Shown in pieces: positions 29,601-33,640 of a stretch of 64,000 nucleotides of DNA. The notes beneath the pieces were generated by a model. The model was not told the origin of the DNA, did no database searches, and worked only from the letters and a program-made list of their open reading frames with translations. Position numbers and translations under genes: made by a program. Position 1 is the first letter of the stretch; each line of letters opens with the position of its first letter. This stretch comes from Chitinophaga eiseniae (GTDB taxonomy: Bacteria; Bacteroidota; Bacteroidia; Chitinophagales; Chitinophagaceae): the NCBI RefSeq assembly GCF_900167135.1, contig NZ_FUWZ01000001.1:2156336-2220335 (forward strand). Reading direction: 5' to 3'.

Positions 29601-30264
29601 CTACAAAACAGGCGACGTTGGGAGATGGCTGCCTGACGGTAACATAGAATACCTTGGCAGGGTCGATGACCAGGTGAAGATCCGTGGTTATCGTATTGAG
29701 CTGGAAGAAATAGAGAGCGTAATAGAGGAACACCCCGAAGTAAGTCAGGCGGTGGTGCTTGTCCGGCCAGCCGGCCAGCAGGATAAGATGCTGACTGGTT
29801 ATATTATCCGTAAAGGGAATATTGATCAGGAAGGGTTGTTGTCATGGCTGAGAAACAAATTGCCACAATACATGGTTCCCGCCATGCTGACGTTCCTGGA
29901 TGAGCTGCCGGTGACACCCAGCGGAAAAATTGACAAGAAAGCCCTTCTGCAGTTGAATCTTGGTATTGCGCGTACGAGGGAATATTGGGCGCCGGCCGGT
30001 GAAATAGAACAAACGCTTGCCATGATATGGGAACAGTTGCTCAATATACAACGCATAGGGGTACACGATAATTTCTTCGAGATAGGCGGGCATTCCCTGT
30101 TGGCGATGCGTGTCCTCGCAGCGGTACAGGAAACCTATGAGGTAACACTGCCGGTAAGTACATTTTTCCAGCTGCCTACCATCAGTGCGCTGGCGGTACA
30201 CATCCAGGTAAACCGGCGGGATGTACAGCCGAATGAAGCAGATACCCGGTCTTTCATTTTGTAA
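4162..30264 (+). CDS. Seven-module non-ribosomal peptide synthetase (first NRPS of the nonapeptide line)
   Basis: 8700 aa. Domain order: C(starter)-A-T-E / C-A-T / C-A-T / C-A-T-E / C-A-T-E / C-A-T / C-A-T. Each condensation and epimerisation domain keeps an HHxxxDG active site, and each A domain keeps the YTSGSTGxPKG and YGPTE/YGITE motifs and the NGKxDR/K lysine. Carrier serines are at 997, 2500, 3544, 4581, 6096, 7609 and 8645. Carriers before E domains read GGDSI and the others GGHSL. By pocket residues the modules read Ser, Thr, Val/Ile, unassigned, Ile, Dab/Orn-like and aromatic, with residues 1, 4 and 5 as D-forms. A condensation domain at the very start implies N-acylation of the first residue. 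There is no thioesterase; the chain passes to the next protein, whose gene starts 17 bases downstream. Confidence 0.97.
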   Translation: MSRVLCPLHPSQYDVYKDQLINTDSTYYNIGGYTKITGCLDVEKFTAVVCSLPEVFDAFRMRFDPSLETAGVYFADDFRKADLAVLDFSDKGGNAAVQWMEIRTNEPFIINKDTLLFEQYLLKISGEEYWYYFKYHHLITDGFGISAKHQYISRRYNALTAGKKISFNYPSYREEAINADTYYHSDAYQKDATYWKKKIAAVPRKLFQPRYQQPAVTGNKSGTVITDPDAGIMAVLDALLAQTGCSLQQITIAALMVYFARTAGATELLVGTPLHKRRNKQLRGIVGMFTSILPYKGGYNPERTVLEMIKEIAAAQREDYRHQQYLIGDLSRHFKINAADDHLLEVVVNYAALDLGLDLGDKVQASTYDIPVGYGRYPLEFWWRDYGKQQTLQLRIDFDRQYFTTDDIQLLTERLFFIFRQFNDHLNGKVGDIDVLPEAEHRLLDGFNATAVSYEDVTLVDLIAAQVLRAPQAPAVLLEDHILTYGELDKRTNQLAHYLRTKGVGPDVLVPVCLERSLDMIVSIVGILKAGGAYVPVDPDYPAERIRFMITDTGAALLLTHRKHEAVLKEMDISPEILLMDESAAVLDSLPSIAVDADLQPHHLAYVIYTSGSTGKPKGVMNEHRGIVNRLLWKQSYFGLKEGEGVLQKTTFSFDVSVWELLWPLITGARLVLARPHGQKDADYLKEAIRRYNISTVHFVPSMLQVFLDSLGDGETLPLTRIICSGEALKPQQVQDLQLKLPDAELYNLYGPTEAAIDVTCWHAPRHYKNNIVPIGQPVSNTQILILNSEGALLPVGVAGELHIGGVQVARGYLNRPELTEERFINGPGGRLYKTGDLARWLPDGNVEYLGRIDDQVKIRGFRVELGEIENTLLLYPDIRQAAVVVNEDRQGNKRIIAYIVPLTQVDKDALTAFLKNLLPEYMVPVLFVEITEIPLTVNGKADRKALPDPHIEALQINDYVAPRNDVETTLASIWQELLGIQRVGIYDNFFELGGDSINTLQIVSRLKRLGYELQPKDIFAAQHISALAAIVGSRRQQASTAEQGLLTGESGLLPVQQWYHELSGNGAAPLYQYVIVKVDKHLTAADLGLAVKGLLLWHDALRFSYNNGKQVYGTYNGDIETLSQPAADEKAIMQKIVAFSRKLASGLDIQRGMLLKAALCTSGDKGSNHLLLVVHHLAVDGVSWRILLEDLKLLLQHADIPGTKTASYRQWYQTLEHYSTRPALLEQRTWWEQVIQQYHPLPADDNYTGEITVKDMATVTSSLDISRTRQFLQEAPKAYHTNSNDILLCALLLTLQEWRGIDKVVIGLEGHGREDGIGELDISRTVGWFTSIAPVALSLPAGKQAADVLKEVKEQLRRTPDKGLGYGVLRYMNQEPSLQQETQWDILFNYLGQLDNEVIFGAHAGDGLMVKEKLALNSVVMEGVLQMQWQYSSRHYKEDSITSLAEIFLSKLSGLIAHCVEQAAAESVFTPADYGLEAVMTNEELDRFLDAPVNGGLRRSQLTDLYRLSSLQEGMLFHSLYHEQGGAYIDQFIVAVSRVDISLFRQSWEALLRHHTIFRTAFYHDVCSVPVQAVYKTSVLAFIQLDYRKTADREQAIQQYIENDRRQGFDFSEAPLMRITLIQVDDNAYRLIWTFHHILLDGWSVPVLLEELLQTYASLTAGETIDIKREDRYAEYIHYLRHRDTGAEEKYWKAYLQGLSSPGLLPFISGTVNRTRSTGQYQRLTFEADTALLAQITRYAQQHRVTLNSLIQGVWAYLLYRYTGSEQVVYGVTVSGRPEGLPDIEKRAGLFINTLPLYTTVNNNIPIGEWLRELQESQLQSRRYQHVELSDVQRWTGIGSELFDTLLVFENYPVNRVLTSHHWPLQMDNLEMKEQSNYPLTIVVMAADTLQVQFSYNETLLDGAYVQTIARHTEQVLRQIVLPNTATLQDVDLITAAERTTLLEDFNATAASYPDVTMVDLISAQASRRPDAPAVLFEEEVLTYGELDSRTNQLAHYLRTKGVGPDVLVPVCLERSLDMIIAIVGILKAGGAYVPVDPDYPAERIRFTIEDTGARFLVTHRKHEALFTDMDISPEILSLDESGELLNSFSSTAVESGLRSQHLAYVIYTSGSTGKPKGVMIEHRNVVRLFETDTPLYDFNEDDVWTMFHSFCFDFSVWEMYGALFYGGKVVIVPKHIAQDTAAFGELIKARGVTILNQTPSAFYVLQDYLVPNTDIIPVRYVIFGGEALNPAKVKPWMQQYGSCRLINMYGITETTVHVTYKELFLDQLNSSSVIGKPIPTLSLYILDADGHLLPLGVAGEMYVGGAGLARGYLNRPELTAAKFIAHPFRQGERLYRTGDLGRWLPDGTLEYLGRIDDQVKIRGFRIELGEIENVLQQCNLVNQAVVLAISDGADMKRLVGYIVPQGAFDKEGILDWLKARLPEYMVPRLLIELPEIPLTVNGKVDRKALSGPAALLPEQAYVAPRNTTEAKLAAIWERLLNVPRIGIYDDFFAAGGHSLLSMRLVAALRKELQVTLSVNTIFRYPTVVQLAAYVREQAQPGDITVVRTLPRPERIPLSYNQQRLWFIHQLEGSVHYHISGVLILDGALNKAALQAALQAIVNRHEVLRTVVEEADGNDYQRVLDKDVWQWQETDHALPAAEIKTLIDQPFDLKKDHMARVHLIRHHDTRHTLVLTIHHIAGDGWSTGILIRELQELYNAYATGTSIQLPPIELQYADYTLWQQEYLSADAIQQQLGYWKDQLTGTASLDLPTDHVRPVVQSTRGATRVFQLDKTLYTDLQTLARREGVTLYMLLLAAFKVLLHRYARQEDICVGTPVAGRTVAETEPIIGFFTNTLALRTSLRPDLPFAVYLQQVKQTTLNAYDNQDVSFEKVVEALGLERDLARHPLFQVLFTLENTPELNALRLEGLQVTGAEVETHTAKFDLTFSVREAQQGLKLAVEYCTDLFEAATIERMAGHFRQLLHAVVATPSATIGALPMLEEAEKQQLLFDFNATAADYPSAATIPDLFRQQVALRPAATAIVFGDTTLTYAALDERSDRLAGYLRDKHIVTETLVPVCMHRSPDMMVALLAILKAGGAYAPIDPNYPNDRIRYILSDLGGPVLITVSDQSGRLASLQPDQEIVCIDALADVPASMDLATVELHADNLAYVMYTSGSTGRPKGVLVEHHNITSLVCNPGYISHTPADAILSAGSVSFDATTFEYWGMLLNGGRLVLSREHELLDVAMLKEELQSKGVTQMFFTTSWFNQLVDTDITVFSGLEVVLVGGEKLSEKHVEKLLAAYPSIGVGNGYGPTENTTFSLSYRIDPNDLRAIIPIGVPLSNRTAYILDRSMQPVPLGVTGELYVGGAGVARGYLNDPELTSDRFLASPFVAGERIYRTGDLARREADGLVTYMGRTDDQVKIRGYRIEPGEIENVLQELPGVKQALITVRTHAGGGKQLVAYVVPAEDYSQEYIRSTLKQRLPDYMIPSFIVELDAFPLTANGKLDRGALPSPDPGTGGQRAYTAPSGPLETLLVDIWEELLGVGHIGVHDNFFELGGHSLLAMREVAVLRNRLQVELSIRSLFQHPTIAELASFISGLTQKDRLPAIAAGERPDRIPLSYSQERLWFIDKLSGSTQFHMQAILELKGELDIAALEQALNAIVDRHEVLRTVMTEENGIAFQQVLPAGNWLLNRIDGPLSSTAIHDIIKHPFDLAADHMLRAHLIRMAEDTHTLVLTLHHIAADGWSVSVIVKELVAWYNYYTTGTPAQLPDISVQYADYALWQRKYLTGKMLEEKAAYWKQELAGVAVLELPTDYPRPAEQSTRGRIHQFRLDRPLLEDLKSLSLNEGSTLFMTLLTAFKVLLYRYSGETDICVGTPVAGRTHQETENLIGFFINTLALRSNLSGDPSFVSLLQQVKRTTLNAWEHQEIPFEKVVDALAVARNMSHSPVFQVMFVLQNTPDVPEIQLGALKLKEQPVERTTSQYDLTLSVNEEATGLSVSLEYCTDLFHPDTIRRMAAHLEVLLEAIVQDPHANISALNILPPEEEKMLRWQFNDTEAGYPLHQNIIDTFEQQVSRTPEAVALVYESQLLTYRELDERSLALARYLCSKGVQPETLVPICIERSPEMIIGILGILKAGAAYVPVDPEHPDERIRYILKDTAAGIAVSSSACRHRFPETMEVICLDGDIRQTAATAAITLPLFGSGQLAYVIYTSGSTGRPKGVLVEHRGIVNLAYSQRDVLNIRTGTPVLQFASFGFDGSCYEIFNTLLNGGILVLPKKDDLLSAESFTALIHRHHVAVAALPPSYLHIIRDMLGPLKTIISVGEAFNKEDGLYIGAKGIRMLNGYGPTENTVTVTIARQPVIDGRVVIGKPIHNVQVHILDGNGSLCPVGIPGEICVSGAALARGYLNRPDLTREKFTKNHYNTRFSGRMYKTGDLGRWLADGNIEYAGRKDDQVKVRGFRIELGEIETVLQESEWVEQAAVAVKTDEFNNKRLVAYVVPRTAFDREAILTHLKARLPEYMVPGILQQLEKLPVTVNGKVDRKMLPDPDANELSHNTYTAPRNETEAMLAGIWQDLLGISQVGIHDNFFELGGDSIITIQVVSRAKRAGYILQPRDLFRSQTIAALSELLQENAQQQITAEQGQLTGAAGLLPVQQWYFDTNGQSGAHFNQHLLLEVSKDISVQKLDKAIQQLAVYHDALRFRYTDHAGGIQQIYGNHIAGLETVDISDSPDSELATRINTLGDKYQRSLDPGVGVLFRALLLLTAPGTENNRLLLLVHHLAVDGVSWRILLEDLSLLLNSDVHVSPEITLGPKTSSYRQWYDALVDYGQSPQLQRQRQHWEELTQFHTPLRVDREVEGPVTMKDTNTCEIRLDTTQTRYLLQEVSRAYHTDINDILLAALAAAVCDWNKSRSVVIGLEGHGREDILPGIDTSRTVGWFTSMYPVLLQPDSTTDVASLVKSVKEQLRKVEDNGVGYMVLKYIDLADNLQGKDPWEIGFNYLGQSDNLVQESGYLRLAKEAAGNAVGEAFILHDKIFINGAVQNGELILHWGYSSLHYDKATIAALADAYLVILKSVIHHCIAQTPVYTPSDYGLEHWVDYRELDSFLDAGYNGMPRRSQVAALYRLSGLQEGMLFHSLYDEEAGTYIEQFKCTLENVNEEVFLQCWNYLLQHHTILRSAFYYDAFNVPVQCVYHQVTLPVAIHDAGTASQLQAIEEADLRQGFDLGIAPLMRVTLVRLGEGRYRLLWTSHHLLLDGWSFPVLVQELLEVYGSLLKGEQPVVLPEDRYEDYIRFIYRQDKAAEEQYWRHYLRHQTEGTLLPFINGSQSTKGIGIFREAEVNLDAAVTTVLSQYAQQHRITPNTLMQGVWAFLLYKYLGSRQVVYGITVSGRPESLPGIEQRVGMYINTVPLQVAVSGEREISAWLQELQADQLNSREYQYAPLNDVQRLTGITGDMFDSALAFQNYPVSDVLASQNWSLRISEVAADPISNYPLTIIVTMGDKTRLAFNYNSDLLSDDDASRIAAHFKQALLQIIHKAATRLDDINILTPEEKSQLLYGFNATTVDYPATATIPDLFRIQAAQRPDDTAVVFGGASLTYAALDERSDALAGYLQRKGVTIETRVPVCMHRSPDMIVVLLAILKAGGAYAPIDPDYPDDRINYILSDLGGPLLVTDRRSNGRLNALQPQQEVLCIDTLTDFSSISGGPAVAVRADNLAYVMYTSGSTGRPKGVLVEHRNVTSLVYNSNYISFGPTDAILSAGSVAFDATTFEYWGMLLNGGRLVLSREHDLLDVAVLKEELQSKGVSKMFFTTSWFNQLVDTDITVFAGMKVILTGGEKMSEKHVEKLQTTYPAIAVSNIYGPTENTTFSLSYRIDLHGLRAVTPIGVPLNNRTAYILDSSMQPVPVGVTGELYVGGAGVARGYLNNEAQTAARFLADPFLEGERIYRTGDLARREADGNIIFMGRADDQVKIRGYRIEPGEIESVLLQCPLVKQAFVMAVSDAVHQHKHLAAYIVPQHTFNRTGILEYLKERLPDYMVPSFLIEMKSLPLNANGKIDKKALPAPEKEIPDTAAFVAPRNALEETLTGIWQELLSVPQVGIHDNFFELGGDSIIVIQMVSRIRRAGFELKVGDIFENQTIEKISAQYYLQEGTATNAEQGTLTSSSGLLPIQQWYFENVSDTQVPFNQSVLLNIDKSITATAVDTAIKQLHRYHDALRFTFNRNGLEWEQVYGTYEGQVMVKDLRHITPAQLPAAIRDINGSSQYSLDITKGVLCNAVFIQTPAEIGGNRLLLTIHHLVIDGVSWRILLEDLALLLQGGDIGAKSSSCREWYQALANYSGSRRLLDQQSYWTQTVKRNIPLRTDKTTAAPVTMADMKGHTVRLDAHRTRQLLQDVPQAYHTVINDLLLAALAHTLSGWNNNGQVMIGLEGHGREHISEAVDTSRTVGWFTSLFPVLLEVADNSTYEQLLKDVKEQLRKIADKGLGYGVLKYINRLEPLQEKDPWQVVFNYLGQSDNMVERDGFLRIAGESLDTDAGGDLPVQHLLAVNAVVQGGELILQWGYSRHHFEADSIHRLAEKYCLCLEALIDQCLSVEHPVFTPADYDLGDVISNGELDGFLDAPYQEATRRLHLSSMSRLSSLQEGMLFHNLFDEEVGAYIDQFACELTAVRPDLLEQSWNEVLLRHSILRTAFYSEAFSVPVQCVYKHIRIPVTVIDYRHMTDSEREEAVMAFSAADRARGFDFEAPPLMRITLLQLSDEKYRLQWTFHHILLDGWSIPVLMEALLQTYEALATGKQPVPVAEDRYEDYIRYLYRRDRETEELWWKEYLLGLHEGCLLPFIGTTAARNKGAGEYGEHIIYMEGAAAERFAHQYHITQNTLMQGLWAFLLYRYTGNRQVAYGVTVSGRPADLEGVEQRVGLYINTLPLHTVVDDSREIVPWLQELQAKQTQVRNYQYTSLIDIQQWAGVAGDLFDTLLVFENYPVNHLLAAQPWKLKAGNVEMNEQTNYPLSIAISTGEKITVRFSYNASLLDESYVAAIAGHFAQVYTQIVTQETNHIGALNGITPSEKIQLTETLNDTTKDYPAHSNLVALVREQASRRPDAIAVMMDGQRLSYASLEEHSNRLAHYLHELGVTTDTLVPICMERSPEMIISILGIMKAGGAYVPMDIDYPADRIQYILDDTTAGIVITGKNGKHDFPGGLSVIVMDTGGQKLSGYPSGPLPDTVASQDLAYVIYTSGSTGRPKGVMVEHGGMLNHLYAKISDLHITDASVVAYTASPTFDISVWQMLSALLAGGTTVIYSEETVLQPATLLRMIDRDKVTIWEVVPSYLGALLQEQTTATLQQLQYLLVTGEVLPRHILAQWFEHPLYGHIPVVNAYGPTEASDDICHHIMHHTPESLNVPLGRPLQNMHIYILDGQNSLCPVGVPGEICVSGICVARGYLNRASLTARSFVMDPFRPGIRMYRTGDVGRWLPDGTIEYRGRADDQVKVRGYRIELGEIENVLQQYPGIKQAVVLVKDTATGKQLVGYIVCDNAFDRDSVSTYLKAQLPAYMVPAIWIALDAFPLTANGKIDKQALPAPGASWRADSYVAPRNEREHLLAGIWGALLNIEAVGIHDNFFEIGGHSLLAMRLAAALRKYEQLEIPVRKIFEHPTIAGLSVYMAGLTREILPPVTRTPEYPQHLPLSYSQERLWFIDQLEGSVQYHMPAILRMEGILDRRALWKALQEIVNRHEVLRTVIRTSGGQPYQHILEKDGWDWTTITGDDDVDALIRLPFDLSADYMFRAHLLQEGEDTHVLVLTLHHIAADGWSIRVIVNELTALYKAYSTAEKALLPAMEIQYADYAIWQRNYLSGKVLERKLDYWKAKLTGTTPLQLSTDYPYPAVSTGRGASGHFHLSKEMADALQGFSQQQGVTLFMTLLAAFKVLLYHYSGQEDICVGTPVADRTQLETENLIGFFVNTLALRSSLAHNPAFTAFLQQVKQTTLDAYEHQDAPFEKVVEVAVKEHDRSRSPLFQVMMALQNMPETSLPELDHLRLLPVDAGQTTSRFDLTFILSVTAQGLEGNIEYSTDLFNGNTINRMAAHFEQLLAAILRAPATPVALLSVLSPAETHEVTVAFNDIPASYVLQPDQTILDLFAAYVTNNPDAPAVLHGDSQLTYKALDERSSQLAHYLRDKGVSAETLVPVSINRTPEMIIAVMGILKAGGAFVPVDPEYPAERIQYMLSDTRAALLISNRATVQRLQVEQLPDIILLDDERRIIDTYPVISPGTLPSPDQLAYVIYTSGSTGHPKGVMVEHGGVYNLVQSQRDALYLRPGMRSLQFASFSFDAACYEIFNTLMSGGTLVLPEEEDLLSVDRFASLLERQQVELVTLPPSYQRIVKDMLGPVKTVVSAGESLRVEDARHMMKKGIRVVNAYGPTENTVCSTLTGDPVKPDNTVVIGRPVANVQVYILNAWGGLCPVGVKGEICVAGPGLARGYLHRPDLTAASFVTTPSGYRIYKTGDVGRWLPDGNIEYLGRVDDQVKIRGYRIELEEIESVIEEHPEVSQAVVLVRPAGQQDKMLTGYIIRKGNIDQEGLLSWLRNKLPQYMVPAMLTFLDELPVTPSGKIDKKALLQLNLGIARTREYWAPAGEIEQTLAMIWEQLLNIQRIGVHDNFFEIGGHSLLAMRVLAAVQETYEVTLPVSTFFQLPTISALAVHIQVNRRDVQPNEADTRSFIL
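8621..11800 (+). other. Nonapeptide line module 2: C-A(Thr)-T
   Basis: The C domain belongs to the DCL type that follows E domains, with SSLQEGMLFHSL and HHILLDG. The pocket residues D-F-W-N-I-G-M-V-H plus Lys are the textbook threonine code. The carrier is GGHSL (Ser2500), with no E domain, so L-Thr is expected. Its side-chain hydroxyl is one possible nucleophile for macrolactone formation at release. Boundaries are approximate. Confidence 0.85.
11801..14920 (+). other. Nonapeptide line module 3: C-A(Val/Ile)-T
   Basis: LCL-type C domain with HHIAGDG. The pocket reads D-A-F-F-L-G-G-T-F plus Lys, intermediate between valine (DAFW-GGTF) and isoleucine (DAFF-GITF) codes, so a branched aliphatic residue is expected. 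The carrier is GGHSL (Ser3544). The A domain is a near copy of those in modules 5 and 8. Confidence 0.75.
14921..19400 (+). other. Nonapeptide line module 4: C-A(unassigned)-T-E
   Basis: LCL-type C domain with HHIAADG. The pocket reads D-G-Y-A-I-V-G-V-T plus Lys, which I cannot match to a known code. The ALPPSY segment groups it with A domains for aromatic or bulky hydrophobic residues. The carrier is GGDSI (Ser4581) and the E domain has HHLAVDGVSW, so the residue should be D-configured. Confidence 0.75.
19401..23930 (+). other. Nonapeptide line module 5: C-A(Ile)-T-E
   Basis: DCL-type C domain (SGLQEGMLFHSL, HHLLLDG), as expected after the E domain of module 4. The pocket D-A-F-F-L-G-I-T-F plus Lys is close to the bacitracin-type isoleucine code. 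The carrier is GGDSI (Ser6096). The E domain has HHLVIDGVSW, giving D-Ile or D-allo-Ile. Confidence 0.8.
23931..27120 (+). other. Nonapeptide line module 6: C-A(basic, Dab/Orn-like)-T
   Basis: DCL-type C domain (SSLQEGMLFHNL, HHILLDG). The pocket D-I-W-E-L-T-A-D-D plus Lys carries Glu at 278 and two Asp at 330-331, suited to a basic side chain. From memory it resembles the 2,4-diaminobutyrate codes of syringomycin-type synthetases. The carrier is GGHSL (Ser7609). The substrate call is tentative. Confidence 0.65.
27121..30264 (+). other. Nonapeptide line module 7: C-A(aromatic)-T and C-terminal docking tail
   Basis: LCL-type C domain with HHIAADG. The pocket D-A-Y-T-V-A-A-V-C plus Lys resembles Phe (DAWTIAAVC) and Tyr (DASTVAAVC) codes. 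The carrier is GGHSL (Ser8645). The last ~15 residues (RRDVQPNEADTRSFIL) form a short acidic tail that could pair with the TubC-type docking domain at the start of the next NRPS. Confidence 0.75.
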
Positions 30265-30281
30265 AGAATAAAATATTACAC

Positions 30282-33200
30282 ATGACTAATATCAGCTTAA
30301 CTGATACTATCAATCTGTTGAAACGTGCCAATGACAGCGGTATAAAGATTATATACGACGAAGGTGAACTGGTGGTGCAAATGCATAGAAACAGCGAAGT
30401 AGATCCCGCGTTGCTGAAAGAGCTGAAGCTCAACAAACCGCATCTGATCGATTATTTTCAGCAGCATACAAAAAGTAATACAGATATACCGCTTACGGTG
30501 CACCGGCCCTCGGGGCCGGTGCCGTTGTCGTTCAACCAGGAGCGCCTGTGGTTTATTGATCAGATGGAAGGAAGCGTGCCCTATCATATCAATGTACTGC
30601 TGCGCTTACAGGGCATCCTCGAAAAAGATAAGCTGACAGGTGCTTTGCAGGAAATTGTGAACCGGCATGAAGTATTGCGTACCGTAATAGCATCCACCGA
30701 CGGTGTGCCTCATCAGCAATTGCTTGAACGGAATAAATGGACATTGGATATGGCAGATATTCCCGGTATAGCAGATGATGCGGACAGGCTGAAGGAATAT
30801 GTGAAAAGTAGTATTGAAAAACCATTCGATCTTTCCGGTGATCATATGTTAAGGGCGCGTTTGATTGTGCTGGCGGAAGAAGAGTACCTGCTTGTACTCA
30901 CGCTTCATCATATTGCCGCAGATGGTTGGTCGGCAGGCATTATCGTGGAAGAACTGATAGAGCTGTATAATGCGGCGGTTCAAAACCGGATGCCACAGTT
31001 GCGGAAGCTGGGGATACAATATGCAGATTATGCCATGTGGCAACGTGGTTTCCTGAAAGAAGAGATGCTGGAACGGAAACTGGACTATTGGAAAAAGAAG
31101 CTGGCGGATGTTGCCACCCTACAGCTGCCCACAGATCACCCCCGTCCGCTGCAGCCGGGTTTCCGGGGACGTGAATACCACTTCGACATTGATAAGGCGG
31201 TGACAGACCAGTTGAAAGCGCTTTCCCAGCAGGAGGGGGCCACACTGTTTATGACGTTGCTGGCTGTTTTTAAGGTGTTGTTACACCGCTATACTTTGCA
31301 GGAAGATATTTGTGTGGGCAGTCCTATAGCAGGAAGGTCCCTCCGGCAGTTGGAAGGATTGATCGGATTTTTTGTGAATACCCTGGCATTGCGTACCGAA
31401 GTACTACCAGGTATGCTTTTCACAACACTGCTGAAAAATGTAAAAGACACTACGTTGGCGGCTTACGACCATCAGGATGTGCCGCTTGAGAAAATAGTGG
31501 AGGCGGTGGTGAGAGAACGGGATGTAAGTGTAAACCCGTTGTTCCAGGTGTTGTTTATCTTGCAGAATACGCCTCCCGTACCAGATATACGCCTGAGCGG
31601 TCTTCGTATTTCCCCGGAGCCGCTGGAATCAGATACGGCCAAGTTTGATCTGACCTTTTTATTGCAGGAGGAGGCAGGTGAACTGCATGCCTGCATAGAA
31701 TATTGCACAGATCTTTTCGAGGAGGCGACCGTTGAACGGATGGGCCGTCATTTCCGGCAGCTGTTGTATGCGGTGGCGGCTGAGCCATCCGCTACAGTGG
31801 CAGCGTTACCGATGCTGGAGGACGCAGAGCAGCAGCGACTGTTGTTTGACTTCAATGCCACCACTGCGGAGTATCCTTCTGCTGCCACTATACCGGACCT
31901 TTTCCGGAAGCAGGTTGCGCTTCACCCGGAAGCACCGGCAGTAGTATTCGGAGATACTATGCTTACCTATGCTGCGCTGGACGAACGGTCTGATGTACTG
32001 GCGGGCTATCTCCGGAATAAGGGCGTTGCCACCGAAACGCTGGTGCCTGTATGTATGCATCGCGCCCCTGATATGATTGTGATACTGTTGGCGATCCTGA
32101 AGGCGGGTGGTGCTTATGCGCCCATAGATCCTGATTATCCGGATGACCGTGTCCGTTATATCCTGTCGGACCTGGGAGGACCGTTGCTGATCACCGTCAG
32201 TGACCAAAGCACCCGGCTGGCATCACTGCTGTCGGGCCAGGAGATAGTGTGCATAGACACGCTGGCGGATATTCCTGCCGCCGGAGATCTCACATCGGTG
32301 GATGTGCATGCAGAAAACCTGGCGTATGTAATGTATACCTCCGGTTCTACCGGCCGTCCTAAAGGTGTGCTGGTAGAGCATCGTAATGTCACCAGCCTGG
32401 TATGTAATGCCAATTATATTTCACTCACGCCGGCAGATGCTATCCTGTCGGCCGGATCTGTCTCTTTTGATGCGACGACCTTTGAATACTGGGGCATGCT
32501 GCTCAATGGCGGCCGCCTGGTATTGAGCCGGGAACATGAGTTGCTGGACGTGTCTGTATTGAAAGAAGAGCTGCAAGGCAAAGGCGTAAATAAGATGTTC
32601 TTTACGACCAGCTGGTTCAATCAGTTGGTAGATACCGATATCACTCTTTTTTCGGGTTTAAAGGTGATCCTGACGGGAGGAGAGAAGCTGTCAGAAAAGC
32701 ATGTGGAGAAATTACAGGCCGCATACCCATCGATAACGGTGAGTAATATCTATGGGCCGACGGAAAACACCACCTTCTCCCTGAGTTACCGTATCAACGG
32801 GAATGGTCTGCGCGCGGTTACACCGATAGGATTGCCGCTGTCCAACAGAACGGCATATATCCTGGATGCTTCGCAGCAACCGGTGCCTTTCGGAGTGACC
32901 GGAGAGTTGTATGTGGGTGGCGCCGGAGTGGCACGTGGCTACCTGAACAGCCCGGACCTGACATGCAGCCGTTTCCTGCCGTCCCCTTTTGTGGAAGGAG
33001 AACGTATTTACCGGACCGGCGACCTGGCCCGCCGGGAAGCAGATGGTCACATCACTTTCATGGGCCGCACTGATGACCAGGTGAAGATCCGTGGCTACCG
33101 CATAGAGCCGGGAGAAATAGAAAGTGTATTGCAGGAGCTGGCCGGTGTAAAACAGGTATTGGTAACTGTGCGTACCTATACGGGAACCGGGAAACAGTTG

Positions 33201-33640
33201 GTGGCTTACATCGTGCCGGCTGAAGATTACAGCCAGGAACATATTAGGGCTTCCCTCAGACAGCGGCTCCCGGAGTACATGCAACCTTCTTTTATCGTTG
33301 AGCTGGATGGCTTTCCGTTAAATGCCAATGGGAAGGTAGATAAAGGGTTGTTACCATCGCCTGATGCGGGTACGGGAAGCCAACGGGTTTATGTTGCGGC
33401 CTCCGGTCCATTGGAGACGTTACTGGTGGGTGTATGGGAGGAATTGCTGGGTATTGGCCGTATAGGCGTTCATGATAATTTCTTTCAGCTGGGAGGTCAT
33501 TCGCTACTGGCGATGCGCGAAGCTGCGGTATTGCGCAGCCGCCTGCAGGTAGAAGTTCCCATCAGATCATTATTTCAGTATCCGACTATAGCGGAGCTGG
33601 CGGCTTTTATAAACGGGTTGACGCGGGAGAGCGGGTTACC
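30282..33640 (+). other. Nonapeptide line module 8: TubC-C-A(Ile)-T
   Basis: TubC-type docking helices, then an LCL-type C domain with HHIAADG. The pocket D-A-F-F-L-G-I-T-F plus Lys is isoleucine-like and identical to module 5. The carrier is GGHSL (Ser1074) in the motif FFQLGGHSL. The A-T part is a near copy of module 3. Confidence 0.8.
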
